A DNA stretch of 64,000 nucleotides from Winogradskyella schleiferi (lineage in GTDB: Bacteria; Bacteroidota; Bacteroidia; Flavobacteriales; Flavobacteriaceae), in contig NZ_CP053351.1 in assembly GCF_013394655.1 (NCBI RefSeq), forward strand, positions 3,254,501 to 3,318,500, in the 5' to 3' direction. Below, one piece after another: positions 36,219 through 45,054 of the stretch (its first letter is position 1; the number at the start of each line of letters is the position of its first letter). The position numbers and the translations under genes were made by a program. The notes beneath the pieces were generated by a model, which was not told where the DNA came from, made no database searches, and worked only from the letters and a program-made list of their open reading frames with translations.

Positions 36219-37294
36219 TTACAGGTAACAAAGGCGAATGGAGCGAAATTTACGCTCTTTTTAAACTATTAGGCGACAAACAACTTTTTCTTGGAGATAA
36301 AGACATTGAGAAACTTGAGGGATTAGTTTATCCAATTATTAAAGTTCTGCGCTCAGAGAATAATGGCGATTTTGAATATTCTATTCAAGATGAGATAATT
36401 CTTATTTCTGGAAACGAACAAATATTAAAAATCCCAATAGAAGAATTCAAAACCAAAGCTCTTTTTCTTTTAAATGCAATTAAAGAAAATCGAGAGCGGA
36501 CTTTTTCCGTTCCAGAGATTGAGGAATTTATGCAATCAATAAATTGTATGTCTTTGAAAGCAAGTTCGTCAGCGAAAACGGACATTACAATTGTTGTTCA
36601 CGACCAAAGAACAAATCAACAACCAACTCTTGGATTTAGCATTAAATCACAGCTTGGTAGTCCTTCTACTCTATTAAACGCTGGAAAAACTACAAACTTT
36701 ATTTACGAAATTGGTTTTGTAAATCTATCAAAAAATGAAGTTGAGGAAATCAATTCTATTTCTTCACGAAGTAAAATAATGGATAGAATTACACAAATTC
36801 TAAAAAAAGGCGGAACATTCGAGTTTGTGAAAACTGAAAGGCAGGTTTTCTCGAATAATCTTGTTTTAATCGACAGTTTATTACCTCAGATTCTGTCGGA
36901 AATTGTGTTTGACTTTTATTCAAGTGATAACTCTCATTTGAAAGATTTAGTTAACTCAACAGCCAAGAAAAATCCTTTGGAATTTGATATTGAGAACGAA
37001 CACAAATTTTACGAATACAAGATAAAGCGATTTCTAACTGATGTTGCACTTGGAATGATGCCATCAAAGGTATGGAGCGGAAAATACGATGCAACAGGTG
37101 GCTATCTTATAGTTAAAGAAAATGGCGATGTTCTTTGTTACCATATTTACAACAGAAACGAGTTTGAGGATTACTTGCTTAATAATACCAAACTTGATAC
37201 AGCAAGTTCTTCTCGACACGGATTTGGCGAAATTTATGAAGAAAAAGGACATCTTTATTTCAATTTGAATTTACAAATTAGATTCACAAAATAA
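36215..37294 (+). CDS. HpaII-family type II restriction endonuclease
   Basis: Predicted to cut DNA at the site its partner methylates, probably CCGG. At 359 residues it matches R.HpaII in length (358 as I recall). The N-terminus NKGEWSEIYALFKLLGDKQL and the central AKTDITIVVHDQR....LGFSIKSQLGSPSTL look like that family; D-x(n)-S-I-K resembles a PD-(D/E)xK-type core with KTD, then FSIKS. It is translationally coupled to the methyltransferase, which favours methylation before cutting. Family name is from memory of the N-terminal motif, not a search. Confidence 0.75.
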   Translation: MITGNKGEWSEIYALFKLLGDKQLFLGDKDIEKLEGLVYPIIKVLRSENNGDFEYSIQDEIILISGNEQILKIPIEEFKTKALFLLNAIKENRERTFSVPEIEEFMQSINCMSLKASSSAKTDITIVVHDQRTNQQPTLGFSIKSQLGSPSTLLNAGKTTNFIYEIGFVNLSKNEVEEINSISSRSKIMDRITQILKKGGTFEFVKTERQVFSNNLVLIDSLLPQILSEIVFDFYSSDNSHLKDLVNSTAKKNPLEFDIENEHKFYEYKIKRFLTDVALGMMPSKVWSGKYDATGGYLIVKENGDVLCYHIYNRNEFEDYLLNNTKLDTASSSRHGFGEIYEEKGHLYFNLNLQIRFTK

Positions 37295-37395
37295 CCAACG
37301 CTAAGAGCCATACACATTTCCAGTCGCTACAGCCAAAGCATCACCAAAACTGTAAAAGAGTATGTCTCTGCCAACGCTACAAGCAGAACGAAAAA

Positions 37396-37605
37396 GCACT
37401 ATGTACAACAAAGTATAAAAATAATAGGGCGATTTTAGCTTAATCAAAAGGTCGTTTTGTCTCTACAAAGTCGCCCGTTTTTTGTTTTAGCTTTTAATTA
37501 ATGTAAATTGTAAAACCAATAAAACAAAAAACGGGCTTGTGGCTCAACCGAATGGTTTGCGGATGTTTTCTGCCCTACTATTCTTATACCAGACCGTTGT
37601 GGTGC
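37396..37605 (+). repeat. attC-1, closes cassette 1
   Basis: Opens GCACTATGTACAAC, complementary to the cassette 1 start GTTGTACATAATGC with one mismatch. Outer stem AGTATAAAAATAATAGGGC / GCCCTACTATTCTTATAC. Long subtype, about 200 bp. Ends at GTTGTGGTGC (37596), the start of cassette 2. Confidence 0.75.
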
Positions 37606-37618
37606 ATTAGAAAAAACT

Positions 37619-38455
37619 ATGAAATGTATTTTTTGCAAACAAGAAGCTTCTAACTCTAAGAGTGTAGAACACATTGTTCCTGAATCGCTTGGCAACAAAA
37701 CCAATGTCTTGCCAAAAGGAATAGTTTGTGATAAATGTAATAGTTATTTCGCCTTAAAAATTGAAAAAAAAGTTTTAGAAACTGACTACTTTAAAAGTTT
37801 AAGACATCGAAACGGAATCGAATCTAAGAAAAGAAAAATCCCGAAAGGAACCGCAATAATTCCAAAGACTAAATATAAAGCTGACGTAATTCGAGATAAG
37901 GATGATAAAAAACCAACTGAAATTATCTTAGATACAGAATCATTTGAACTTATAAAAAATGGAGAAATAAAGCATCTAATACTTCCTTTCAACACCGATT
38001 TTCCGAAAAACGACCAAACCGTATCAAGGTTCTTAGCAAAAATAGGACTAGAAATGATGGCCTTAAGAATGCTAGAAAACAGCAAAATTGACCAAGATTT
38101 TTTTGCAGAAGAACTAGCATTAGACCCAATAAGAAACTATGTTCGTTTCAATCAACAAAATGAAAATTGGATTTACAGCTCTAGGAAGATTTATGAAGAA
38201 AATGAAAAATTTTTTCTTAAAAATGGAGAATCTGTAGATATGGTATTTGAATGTGATTTTCTCGGAACAAAAGATAGAGAAATGTATTTTGTAATAGCCT
38301 TCAAAGGTGTTGAATTTGTTATAAATATGGCAGGTTCATCAATTGAGGGTTATGAAAAATGGTTAAAAGAAAATGACAATATTAGTCCTTTATATTCTAA
38401 AGGAAAACATTTTGGATATAATCTGACACCTAACTTTATGAAAGAAAAAAAATAA
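37619..38455 (+). CDS. HNH endonuclease-domain protein
   Basis: A 278-residue protein. The N-terminus has CIFCKQEASN, then SVEHIVPESLGN (the catalytic EH of HNH_5-type nucleases), then CDKCNSYFA, which together make a zinc-bound HNH fold in residues 3-45. The remaining 230 residues, with LILPFNTDFPKNDQTVSRFLAKIGLEMM, are not recognised and could sense or recruit a partner. Related stand-alone HNH proteins occur in defence islands, but no role is proven. Sole gene of cassette 2 (989 bp). Confidence 0.75.
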   Translation: MKCIFCKQEASNSKSVEHIVPESLGNKTNVLPKGIVCDKCNSYFALKIEKKVLETDYFKSLRHRNGIESKKRKIPKGTAIIPKTKYKADVIRDKDDKKPTEIILDTESFELIKNGEIKHLILPFNTDFPKNDQTVSRFLAKIGLEMMALRMLENSKIDQDFFAEELALDPIRNYVRFNQQNENWIYSSRKIYEENEKFFLKNGESVDMVFECDFLGTKDREMYFVIAFKGVEFVINMAGSSIEGYEKWLKENDNISPLYSKGKHFGYNLTPNFMKEKK

Positions 38456-38456
38456 C

Positions 38457-38593
38457 GCACCACAACAACGTGTATAATTCATTGCTTGGTCTGTGTTTTC
38501 TTGGAAAATCCTAGCGGATTTTCTTTTCGGTTTTTATTTGCTAACTTTCGTGCTTAACCAACGCAACAACTCATACACAGAGACGTTGTGCTT
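38457..38593 (+). repeat. attC-2, closes cassette 2
   Basis: GCACCACAAC is the exact complement of the cassette 2 start GTTGTGGTGC. Common subtype (137 bp). Central hairpin GAAAATCC-TAGC-GGATTTTC. Ends at GTTGTGCTT (38585). Confidence 0.88.
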
Positions 38594-38609
38594 CAGCTAA
38601 AACAAACAG

Positions 38610-38810
38610 ATGAGTACAGAAGAAAAAACAGAAATTAAATTAGAGAATTTAGTAAAACTTGACCCTAACCAAAGAGATTTTTACAAACTTGCAGAAGGCA
38701 GATTAGTTTATGTAGAACATCCTGAAAAAGGAATAGTTTACGCTGATAATATGAATGTATTTATAAATACAATAGAACTAACACAAGAAGAAAAATCAAG
38801 ACTCGGATAA
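38610..38810 (+). CDS. Small acidic protein of unknown function
   Basis: A 66-residue protein rich in Glu and Lys (MSTEEKTEIKLENLVKLDP). No signal peptide or membrane helix and no family recognised. It shares cassette 3 with a convergent gene, and their 3' ends overlap by 15 bp, so the two transcripts collide or pair. Such paired small genes can be toxin-antitoxin-like, but nothing here shows it. Confidence 0.5.
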   Translation: MSTEEKTEIKLENLVKLDPNQRDFYKLAEGRLVYVEHPEKGIVYADNMNVFINTIELTQEEKSRLG

Positions 38811-39242
38811 CCCCTTTTCGATAGAGTTGTTTAAATCATTTAGATATAGTTTAAAGTTTGGATTATCTGAATAAAGTGGATAAACTATGTCACTATTAAA
38901 ACCATAATATTTTAAAAAGGCAGTGGTGTTTATTTTAAGGTGGTGTGAAGACACATCTGACTTATTACTCAGATCATAATCTTTGAAAAATTCACGAACA
39001 GTTTCAATCATAAAAGCTTTATGTTTTTCAAAATCAGCCTCAATAGCTAAATGAATATCATCGACTAAAAACTTATTTAAGTAGCCTGTAATCGGATGAA
39101 ACCTTTCGCCATTATACGTTAGATTTATCTTATTTACGTGAGAAGGCCTTAAAGAATCAATATTATCGGAAAGCGTTTTAGCCAATTCTAAATCTGACTT
39201 TTGTTTTTCGGAAAGAGTTTCTAAGTTATGAGTAATTGACAT
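38796..39242 (-). CDS. Hypothetical protein, the only antisense gene in the array
   Basis: 148 residues from the ATG at 39242 (MSITHNLETLSEKQKSDLEL); codons further upstream are in the attC-proximal DNA and unlikely to be coding. Predicted soluble and helical, with DIHLAIEADFEKHKAFMIETV. No family recognised. It runs against the array direction and so must carry its own promoter inside the cassette, near 39243-39310. Confidence 0.6.
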   Translation of the reverse strand: MSITHNLETLSEKQKSDLELAKTLSDNIDSLRPSHVNKINLTYNGERFHPITGYLNKFLVDDIHLAIEADFEKHKAFMIETVREFFKDYDLSNKSDVSSHHLKINTTAFLKYYGFNSDIVYPLYSDNPNFKLYLNDLNNSIEKGLSES

Positions 39243-39310
39243 AAAAATATTTTTGACTAAATTAACAAACAAAATCTGACTGACAAGCAGAACGTTGAAA
39301 TAAAAGCCGA

Positions 39311-39446
39311 AAGCACAACAATGTGTATAAGCAATAAAGGCTAAAGGTTTTCGCCCGAAAGTAAAACCAATTAATAAACACAACGACAGCTCGAAAAGTC
39401 AGTAAATATAACACTTTACTGCCCATACACGAGACCGTTGGCAACA
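39311..39446 (+). repeat. attC-3, closes cassette 3
   Basis: AAGCACAAC complements the cassette 3 start GTTGTGCTT exactly. Outer stem GTGTATAAGCAATAAAG / CTTTACTGCCCATACAC. The central part differs from the common subtype. Ends at GTTGGCAACA (39437). Confidence 0.85.
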
Positions 39447-39564
39447 ATAATGGAAAAATCGTGCTGCATTCAAGAATTTAGCTCAAAACATTAAAAAAGA
39501 CGTTTTTCAAGTTTGGTAACAGAAACTCATAATTTACCTTTGTTTTTAATCCAAAAAAGAACTT

Positions 39565-40332
39565 ATGAATTATTCAGAAGAATTAAAGAAAGTTGCTGAA
39601 TCAAATGCTTTTATTGGAAAAGGAAATCCAAATAGTGATATTTTAATAGTTGGTAAAGAGGTTGCCACTAATGCTGAATCTTCAAATTCTATTGAAGAGC
39701 AAAACACAATTAGTTTTGAAAATAATGCAAGTGATTGGATAAAAAACATTCAAAAAAATGTAAAACAAGAGGATATCAATCCTTGGATTTTTAATGAAAA
39801 TTTAGAATTAGAGAATGTCGATAATAACCCTCTATTTGCATTCAAAGGAAGTATTAAAAAACACACTTCAGACACTTGGAAAAAATATCAAAAACTGTAT
39901 GATCTAATTTTTAAAGGACAAATAGAAAAAAATAATGAAATAGAGCTTGATTTTCAAAAAGGATTTTTCATAACAGAAATGAGTGAGATTCCTTCAAAAA
40001 CTACGAACAGTGCACAAAAAAAAGTTAATTTCAAAAATAGATTGCAAAACAGAAAAAACACTTTCTTTAAATCTGTTTTTATACAAAACTTCCCTGTAGT
40101 TGTACTTGCCTGTTCCGATTATATAGTTAATAATGATAAAATCCGAGACATTGATAATATTTTTAACGTAGAATTCACTGAAGAAAAAGGAACTGAAAAG
40201 CTAAAATTTTGGGTGCATAAAAACAAATCAGGAAAACCAAAATTAGTAATCCATACGAGACAATTGAGTAATGCAGTAGAAGATAATTTACTATTAAAAA
40301 TTGCAGAAGAAATAAAAGAGTTTGTGAAATGA
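39565..40332 (+). CDS. Hypothetical protein (possible uracil-DNA-glycosylase-like fold)
   Basis: 255 residues, soluble. Alternating strand segments SDILIVGKEVATN, GFFITEMSEIPSKTT, FPVVVLACSDYIVNN and KLVIHTRQLSNAV resemble the order of the uracil-DNA-glycosylase superfamily, where an early G-x-E and a late H-x-R/S segment form the active site. The match is weak and may be chance. Cassette 4; the stop lies 6 bp before the attC. Confidence 0.5.
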   Translation: MNYSEELKKVAESNAFIGKGNPNSDILIVGKEVATNAESSNSIEEQNTISFENNASDWIKNIQKNVKQEDINPWIFNENLELENVDNNPLFAFKGSIKKHTSDTWKKYQKLYDLIFKGQIEKNNEIELDFQKGFFITEMSEIPSKTTNSAQKKVNFKNRLQNRKNTFFKSVFIQNFPVVVLACSDYIVNNDKIRDIDNIFNVEFTEEKGTEKLKFWVHKNKSGKPKLVIHTRQLSNAVEDNLLLKIAEEIKEFVK

Positions 40333-40337
40333 TTACA

Positions 40338-40474
40338 GTTGCCAACAACGTGTATAATTCATTGCTTTGTCTGTGTGTGCTTGGAAAATCCTCGCGGATT
40401 TTCTATTCGGTTTTTATTTGCTAAATTACGTGCTAAACCAACGCAACAACTCATACACAGAGAAGTTGTAAGTA
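40338..40474 (+). repeat. attC-4, closes cassette 4
   Basis: GTTGCCAAC complements GTTGGCAAC exactly. Common subtype (137 bp) with GAAAATCC-TCGC-GGATTTTC. Ends at GTTGTAAGTA (40465). Confidence 0.88.
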
Positions 40475-40497
40475 ATGCCGAAAAACCCAGAAACCGA

Positions 40498-41292
40498 ATG
40501 AAAAAGACAATATTTGAAATTACCAAAATGGACTGTCCTTCAGAGGAAAATCTAATCCGAATGAAATTAGATGGAATTTCAAGCATTGCGAATTTGGACT
40601 TTGATATTCCGAATCGAAAATTGACCGTTTTTCACAGCGGAGAAATTGACCAAATCGAAAAGTCAGTTATCGAACTAAATTTAGGTGGAAAGAAAATCTC
40701 GACTAAACAAACCGACCAAACGGAATTTAAAGAAAACAAAAACCAAAAAAAGCTACTTTGGTCTGTACTCGTTATAAATTTTGCGTTTTTTATAATCGAA
40801 ATGACAACAGGAATTATCTCAAAATCTATGGGACTTGTTGCCGATAGTTTAGATATGCTTGCGGACAGTTTTGTTTACGGAATTAGTTTGTTTGCGGTTG
40901 GCGGAACAGTAATAAAGAAAAAACGGATTGCCAAACTTGCTGGATATTTTCAAATAATACTTGCGATTATTGGATTTGTAGAAGTTTTAAGAAGATTTTT
41001 CGGAGACGAGAAACTTCCCAATTTTTCGACAATGATTATCGTTTCGATTTTCGCACTTATCGCAAACGGAATTTGTCTTTATATTTTGCAAAAGTCAAAA
41101 AGTAAAGAAGAAGCACATATGAAAGCGAGTATGATTTTCACCTCGAATGACGTGATTATAAATTTAGGAGTAATAATTGCAGGAATTTTAGTGCATTATT
41201 TGAGTTCTAATAAACCTGATTTGATTATTGGAACAATCGTTTTTATATTGGTAATTCAAGGAGCGTTTAGGATTTTGAAATTAAGTAAGTGA
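40498..41292 (+). CDS. Cation diffusion facilitator (CDF) metal transporter
   Basis: 264 residues from the ATG at 40498 (MKKTIFEITKMDCPSEE). The first 75 residues resemble an HMA heavy-metal domain, but the usual CxxC is replaced by DCPSEE, leaving one Cys. Six helices follow from about residue 82; helix 2 has GLVADSLDMLADSF with the paired Asp residues of the zinc site, and helix 5 has FTSNDVIINLGVI with the matching N/D positions. Likely exports Zn2+, Cd2+ or a related ion. Cassette 5. The upstream in-frame stretch through attC-4 is not coding. Confidence 0.82.
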   Translation: MKKTIFEITKMDCPSEENLIRMKLDGISSIANLDFDIPNRKLTVFHSGEIDQIEKSVIELNLGGKKISTKQTDQTEFKENKNQKKLLWSVLVINFAFFIIEMTTGIISKSMGLVADSLDMLADSFVYGISLFAVGGTVIKKKRIAKLAGYFQIILAIIGFVEVLRRFFGDEKLPNFSTMIIVSIFALIANGICLYILQKSKSKEEAHMKASMIFTSNDVIINLGVIIAGILVHYLSSNKPDLIIGTIVFILVIQGAFRILKLSK

Positions 41293-41305
41293 ATGAAAAA
41301 AGCAC

Positions 41306-41507
41306 TACTTACAACACCGTATATAGCTCATAGCTGGGCAGTTGCTTAATCGAAGTTTAGGCATATTTGCGAAGTCCGCCAAATTTTTTAATTTGACTTA
41401 TTGAGAAAAAAAGGTAATAAGAAAATTAAAAAATCCGGCTAGTGCTTAACCGAAAAAAATATTGATAATTTGCACGCTACGAGCCATATACAAGACCGTT
41501 ACCACAC
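41306..41507 (+). repeat. attC-5, closes cassette 5
   Basis: TACTTACAAC complements GTTGTAAGTA exactly. Long subtype (202 bp): outer stem GTATATAGCTCATAGC / GCTACGAGCCATATAC, inner arms CCGCCAAATTTTTTAATTTG and AAATTAAAAAATCCGGC. Ends at GTTACCACAC (41498). Confidence 0.85.
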
Positions 41508-41509
41508 AT

Positions 41510-42184
41510 TTGAAAAAAATACTCAACATAATAATTTTGACTTTTATTTTGACCTCTTGTCAAAATGAAAAAAAACTGAATGGAACTTGGATATCTGCTT
41601 ATAAGTTTGCTGATAATGACACAATTAAAGATTATGTTGTCGGAGATTTTCCTTTCAACGAATTAATTACATTCGACAACGGAACTTTTAATTACAAGGA
41701 ATTTAATTATGGAAACGAAAGAACTGAAAAATTTGAACTAAAAGGGAAAAATTTAGTGGATTTTGGAAATGACTACTTTGTTATTGCTGGAAATGAATAC
41801 TATGAATCTGAAATGATTGACCCATTAACAAAAGACAGTATTGTATTCAAGAATTATAATCAGAATAGAGTTTATAAGAGGTTGGTAGATTCATTAAAGA
41901 ATAGGACACCCAAAATAAAATTTACTGGAAAAAAATTCATCAGAAATTTCAGAAAGTGGACGGATACAATCCAATTTATAAATGACTCAGTTTATATCAG
42001 CAATTCGTGGAAATTCGGAGATTCCGACCATTTTATGTGGGAACGAGTAAATCATAATGGGTTTGATATTTTATTTACCGAAAATTACGCACCTTTCATT
42101 CTAAAAAAACAAATCGGAAATGAAATTTTCATATCAACATTTGGCAATTCAAAAGAAGATTATATTTTAAAAGAAATTGAATAA
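41510..42184 (+). CDS. Predicted lipoprotein of unknown function
   Basis: The TTG at 41510, 12 bases into the cassette, gives MKKILNIIILTFILTSCQNEK, a clear lipoprotein signal with Cys at 17. Length 224. The mature part has LNGTWISAYK at its start, as in lipocalin-like proteins, then alternating strands with many Asn, Asp and aromatic residues; a lipocalin-like barrel is possible. No ATG precedes the signal peptide. Cassette 6. Confidence 0.65.
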   Translation: MKKILNIIILTFILTSCQNEKKLNGTWISAYKFADNDTIKDYVVGDFPFNELITFDNGTFNYKEFNYGNERTEKFELKGKNLVDFGNDYFVIAGNEYYESEMIDPLTKDSIVFKNYNQNRVYKRLVDSLKNRTPKIKFTGKKFIRNFRKWTDTIQFINDSVYISNSWKFGDSDHFMWERVNHNGFDILFTENYAPFILKKQIGNEIFISTFGNSKEDYILKEIE

Positions 42185-42188
42185 AAAC

Positions 42189-42329
42189 GTGTGGTAACAC
42201 CGTGTATAATTAATTGCTTTTTTCTTCTCTACTTGCGAAAATTCCGCAGGAATTTTCACGGGTTCGTAAAAGTTTGCTAAATTAGTTGCTAAACCACGCA
42301 ACTAATCATACACAAAACCGTTGGCAATA
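42189..42329 (+). repeat. attC-6, closes cassette 6
   Basis: GTGTGGTAAC complements GTTACCACAC exactly. Common subtype (141 bp), central stem GAAAATTCC / GGAATTTTC with loop GCA. Ends at GTTGGCAATA (42320). Confidence 0.88.
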
Positions 42330-42337
42330 ATATAAAA

Positions 42338-42529
42338 ATGACGCTCGAAACGATATACGAAAAAGCAAGTGGAATAATTGGAATTGACGGAATGACTGTC
42401 AACGAAAGACTTTATGTTTCCGGATTAATGGATATTTTTGACCAAGCAAAAAAAAATGATAAAGATTTAGCGAAAACAATTCTCAAAGCACTAAAAGTTG
42501 ACTTAAAGTCCATCGAAAAAATAGATTGA
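42338..42529 (+). CDS. Small hypothetical protein
   Basis: 63 residues, mostly helical (MTVNERLYVSGLMDIFDQAKK), soluble and not recognised. First gene of cassette 7. It starts 18 bp after the cassette boundary, so its promoter must lie in the attC or further upstream. The next gene starts 2 bp after its stop, making translational coupling likely. Confidence 0.6.
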   Translation: MTLETIYEKASGIIGIDGMTVNERLYVSGLMDIFDQAKKNDKDLAKTILKALKVDLKSIEKID

Positions 42530-42531
42530 TA

Positions 42532-42906
42532 ATGGAATATAGTATTCAAGACAAAAGAGAATTAAATCAAGCTGAAATTGAGTTTCTGACTTATCTATTT
42601 GAAAAAGAAAAAACAGAATGGACTGACTTAATCAAAAATCTGAAAGTAATTGCGAGATGTGGTTGCGGAAATTGTCCAACCATAATGTTTGGGAAAAATT
42701 TTGAATCTAAAGTTCAGGAAAACGAAAATTTAAAAATTGACTATACTGGAAAAGGTATAAACGGAGAATTAATTGGAATATCTATATTCGGAACTGACCA
42801 AATGCCGACTGAATTAGAATTTTACTCAATAGATGGAGAATCTGATATTATAGAAATTCCGAAAATTGACACTCTGAAATCTGTAAAGGAAAAACAAACT
42901 GAATAA
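42532..42906 (+). CDS. Hypothetical protein with CGCGNC motif
   Basis: 124 residues from the ATG at 42532 (MEYSIQDKRELNQAE). The centre has ARCGCGNCPTIMFG, a tight three-Cys cluster that may bind metal, followed by a beta-rich part GELIGISIFGTDQMPTELEFYSIDG. I do not recognise the family. Second gene of cassette 7, coupled to the 63-residue gene. Confidence 0.6.
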   Translation: MEYSIQDKRELNQAEIEFLTYLFEKEKTEWTDLIKNLKVIARCGCGNCPTIMFGKNFESKVQENENLKIDYTGKGINGELIGISIFGTDQMPTELEFYSIDGESDIIEIPKIDTLKSVKEKQTE

Positions 42907-42913
42907 AAAATAC

Positions 42914-43050
42914 TATTGCCAACAACGTATATAATCCATTGCTAGTACTAGCCTACTTACGAAAATCCTCGCGGATTTTCTATTTGGTTTGTATTTGCTA
43001 AATTACGTGCTAAACCACGCAACGTATCATATACAAGACCGTTGTAACCA
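42914..43050 (+). repeat. attC-7, closes cassette 7
   Basis: TATTGCCAAC complements GTTGGCAATA exactly. Common subtype (137 bp) with GAAAATCC-TCGC-GGATTTTC. Ends at GTTGTAACCA (43041). Confidence 0.88.
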
Positions 43051-43070
43051 ATACGAGAAAAACCCAACCA

Positions 43071-44882
43071 ATGATATTAGAAACAGTAAAAATCAAAAAT
43101 TTTAGAGGTTATCAAACCGAAACGATTGTTCCAATTTCAAACTTAACTGCATTTATCGGAAAAAATGATGCTGGAAAATCTACAATACTTGAAGCTCTTG
43201 AAATATTTTTCAACAACTCTTTAGTGAATTGCGAAAAAGACGATTTAAATATTACTGCTGACAATAACAAAATTGAAATAACTTGTGTTTTTTCGGATTT
43301 TCCAGCACAATTAATAATCGATGCTGCAAACCCTACAACTTTACAAACTGAACATTTATTAAACACACAGAACAAACTCGAAATAAAAAAGGTTTTTGCA
43401 GCAACAGCAGCAAAACCAAAAGAGAAAGTTTTTATTATTTGTAATCATCCAAGCATAGCAAATGGAAATGATTTACTTACTCTAAAAAAAGCTGAATTAA
43501 AACAGAGAGCTACTGCATTAGGTATCCCAACTGCAAATTACAATGGAAACGTCAATTCATCAATTCGAGAAGCAATAAGAGATTCATTTGGTAATCTAGA
43601 ACTTCAAGAAACCGAATTGTTAGTAGATAAAGAAGATACTAAAAAAGTTTATGACACTTTAAAATCATATTTACCTCTTTATGCACTTTTCCAATCAGAC
43701 AGACAAAGTAAAGATGATGATAAAGAAGTAACAGACCCAATGAAAATTGCGGTACAACAAGCTTTATCGGAATTGACTGTTGAACTTGAACATATAAAAG
43801 AACAAGTTAGAATTAAAGCTATTGATACAGCGAATAGAACTTTAGCAAAACTTAAAGAAATGTCGCCAGATTTAGCAAACGAATTAATCCCAGAATTTAA
43901 AACAGAACCTAAATTTGACTCACAGTTCAAACTAACAATAAAATCAGAAGAAGATATTCCAATCAATAAAAGAGGAAGTGGAATAAGACGACTAATTCTA
44001 CTGAACTTCTTTAGAGCAGAAGCAGAAAGATTAAGAGCACAAAATCAAGGAAGTCAAATAATATTTGCGTTTGAAGAACCTGAAACCTCTCAACATCCTG
44101 ACCATCAAGAAATGCTAATTCAAGCATTTATGGAATTATCGAATACGGGAAATTCACAAATTATTTTGACAACACACACACCTGCGCTAGGCGGTTTACT
44201 TCCATTAGACAGTTTACGTTTCATTCAAAAAACTGGAAATGATAGAACAGTTGAATTAGGAACAGAAGATGTTTTTGAAAAGATTGCAGATACATTAGGC
44301 ATTTTAGCCGACCCAATTCCAAAAAATGCAAATGCAATTTTGCTTTTAGAAGGCAAAAGTGATGTGACATTTGTTAATCACACAGCTACCCAATTAAAAA
44401 ACGGAGGATATATTAACCATACATTTGAAGACAAAAGAATTGCTTTAGTTCCTATTGGTGGTTGTGGTAATTTAAAGCATTGGACTACTCTTCGGTTAAT
44501 TGACCAATTCGCAATTCCTTATTGCGTAATGCTTGATTCTGACAAAGGAACAAATGAAGAACAGCAAAACATAGATAAAATTCAAGAATTGCGTAATAAT
44601 GGAATAAAAGCATATTTAACTTTAAAGCGTGAACCTGAAAATTATGTTCATATCGATGTATTAAATTTGCCAGCAGGAAATACTTTTAGTTTTACTGATA
44701 CTTGTGATGCTAAAGTGTTAATCGCAGCAGAAAAAACTTCAAGAAAACAAAACGTGCTTGAGAACTATTGGACACTAATGTCAACTGAACAAATTAGAGA
44801 AGTTGAAATGTATAATGACAACGGAACAGACAGATATGAATTTACAGAAATGTTTGCAGATTTATTAAATATTGTGCCATAA
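43071..44882 (+). CDS. OLD-family ATP-dependent endonuclease
   Basis: 603 residues. N-terminal SMC-like ATPase: VKIKNFRGY, Walker A GKNDAGKST (30-38), signature-like INKRGSGIRRLILL, Walker B FAFEEPETSQHP (about 330), D-loop His in ILTTHTPALGG. C-terminal Toprim nuclease: LLLEGKSDV (about 424, catalytic Glu) and VMLDSDKG (about 486, metal-binding Asp). OLD proteins cleave DNA; many defend against phage. No UvrD-like helicase accompanies it, so it is a class 1 (solitary) OLD and not Gabija. Sole gene of cassette 8 (1.97 kb). Confidence 0.88.
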   Translation: MILETVKIKNFRGYQTETIVPISNLTAFIGKNDAGKSTILEALEIFFNNSLVNCEKDDLNITADNNKIEITCVFSDFPAQLIIDAANPTTLQTEHLLNTQNKLEIKKVFAATAAKPKEKVFIICNHPSIANGNDLLTLKKAELKQRATALGIPTANYNGNVNSSIREAIRDSFGNLELQETELLVDKEDTKKVYDTLKSYLPLYALFQSDRQSKDDDKEVTDPMKIAVQQALSELTVELEHIKEQVRIKAIDTANRTLAKLKEMSPDLANELIPEFKTEPKFDSQFKLTIKSEEDIPINKRGSGIRRLILLNFFRAEAERLRAQNQGSQIIFAFEEPETSQHPDHQEMLIQAFMELSNTGNSQIILTTHTPALGGLLPLDSLRFIQKTGNDRTVELGTEDVFEKIADTLGILADPIPKNANAILLLEGKSDVTFVNHTATQLKNGGYINHTFEDKRIALVPIGGCGNLKHWTTLRLIDQFAIPYCVMLDSDKGTNEEQQNIDKIQELRNNGIKAYLTLKREPENYVHIDVLNLPAGNTFSFTDTCDAKVLIAAEKTSRKQNVLENYWTLMSTEQIREVEMYNDNGTDRYEFTEMFADLLNIVP

Positions 44883-44886
44883 GTAC

Positions 44887-45023
44887 TGGTTACAACACCG
44901 TATATAATTTATTGCTAGTCCTAGCCTACTTACGAAAATTCTCGCGAATTTTCTATTCGGTTTTTATTTGCTAAATTACGTGCTAAACCACGCAACAAAC
45001 CATATACAAACACGTTGTGCGCA
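44887..45023 (+). repeat. attC-8, closes cassette 8
   Basis: TGGTTACAAC complements GTTGTAACCA exactly. Common subtype (137 bp). Central hairpin GAAAATTC-TCGC-GAATTTTC, a paired change from the usual ATCC/GGAT. Ends at GTTGTGCGCA (45014). Confidence 0.88.
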
Positions 45024-45054
45024 ATTAAAGAAAAATCCGTAACGAAAATAACAT

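Noticed and set aside
38585..39436. Toxin-antitoxin pair
   Set aside because: No known toxin or antitoxin motif, and the genes are convergent rather than coupled.
39565..40332. Firm call of uracil-DNA glycosylase
   Set aside because: Only the order of strands and weak motif echoes fit; key catalytic motifs are not clear.
40339..40497. N-terminal extension of the CDF gene
   Set aside because: These codons read through attC-4 and precede a normal ATG with the HMA-like start; repeat DNA is not conserved as protein here.
43071..44882. Gabija system
   Set aside because: GajA is OLD-like, but no GajB (UvrD-like helicase) gene is in the cassette or nearby.
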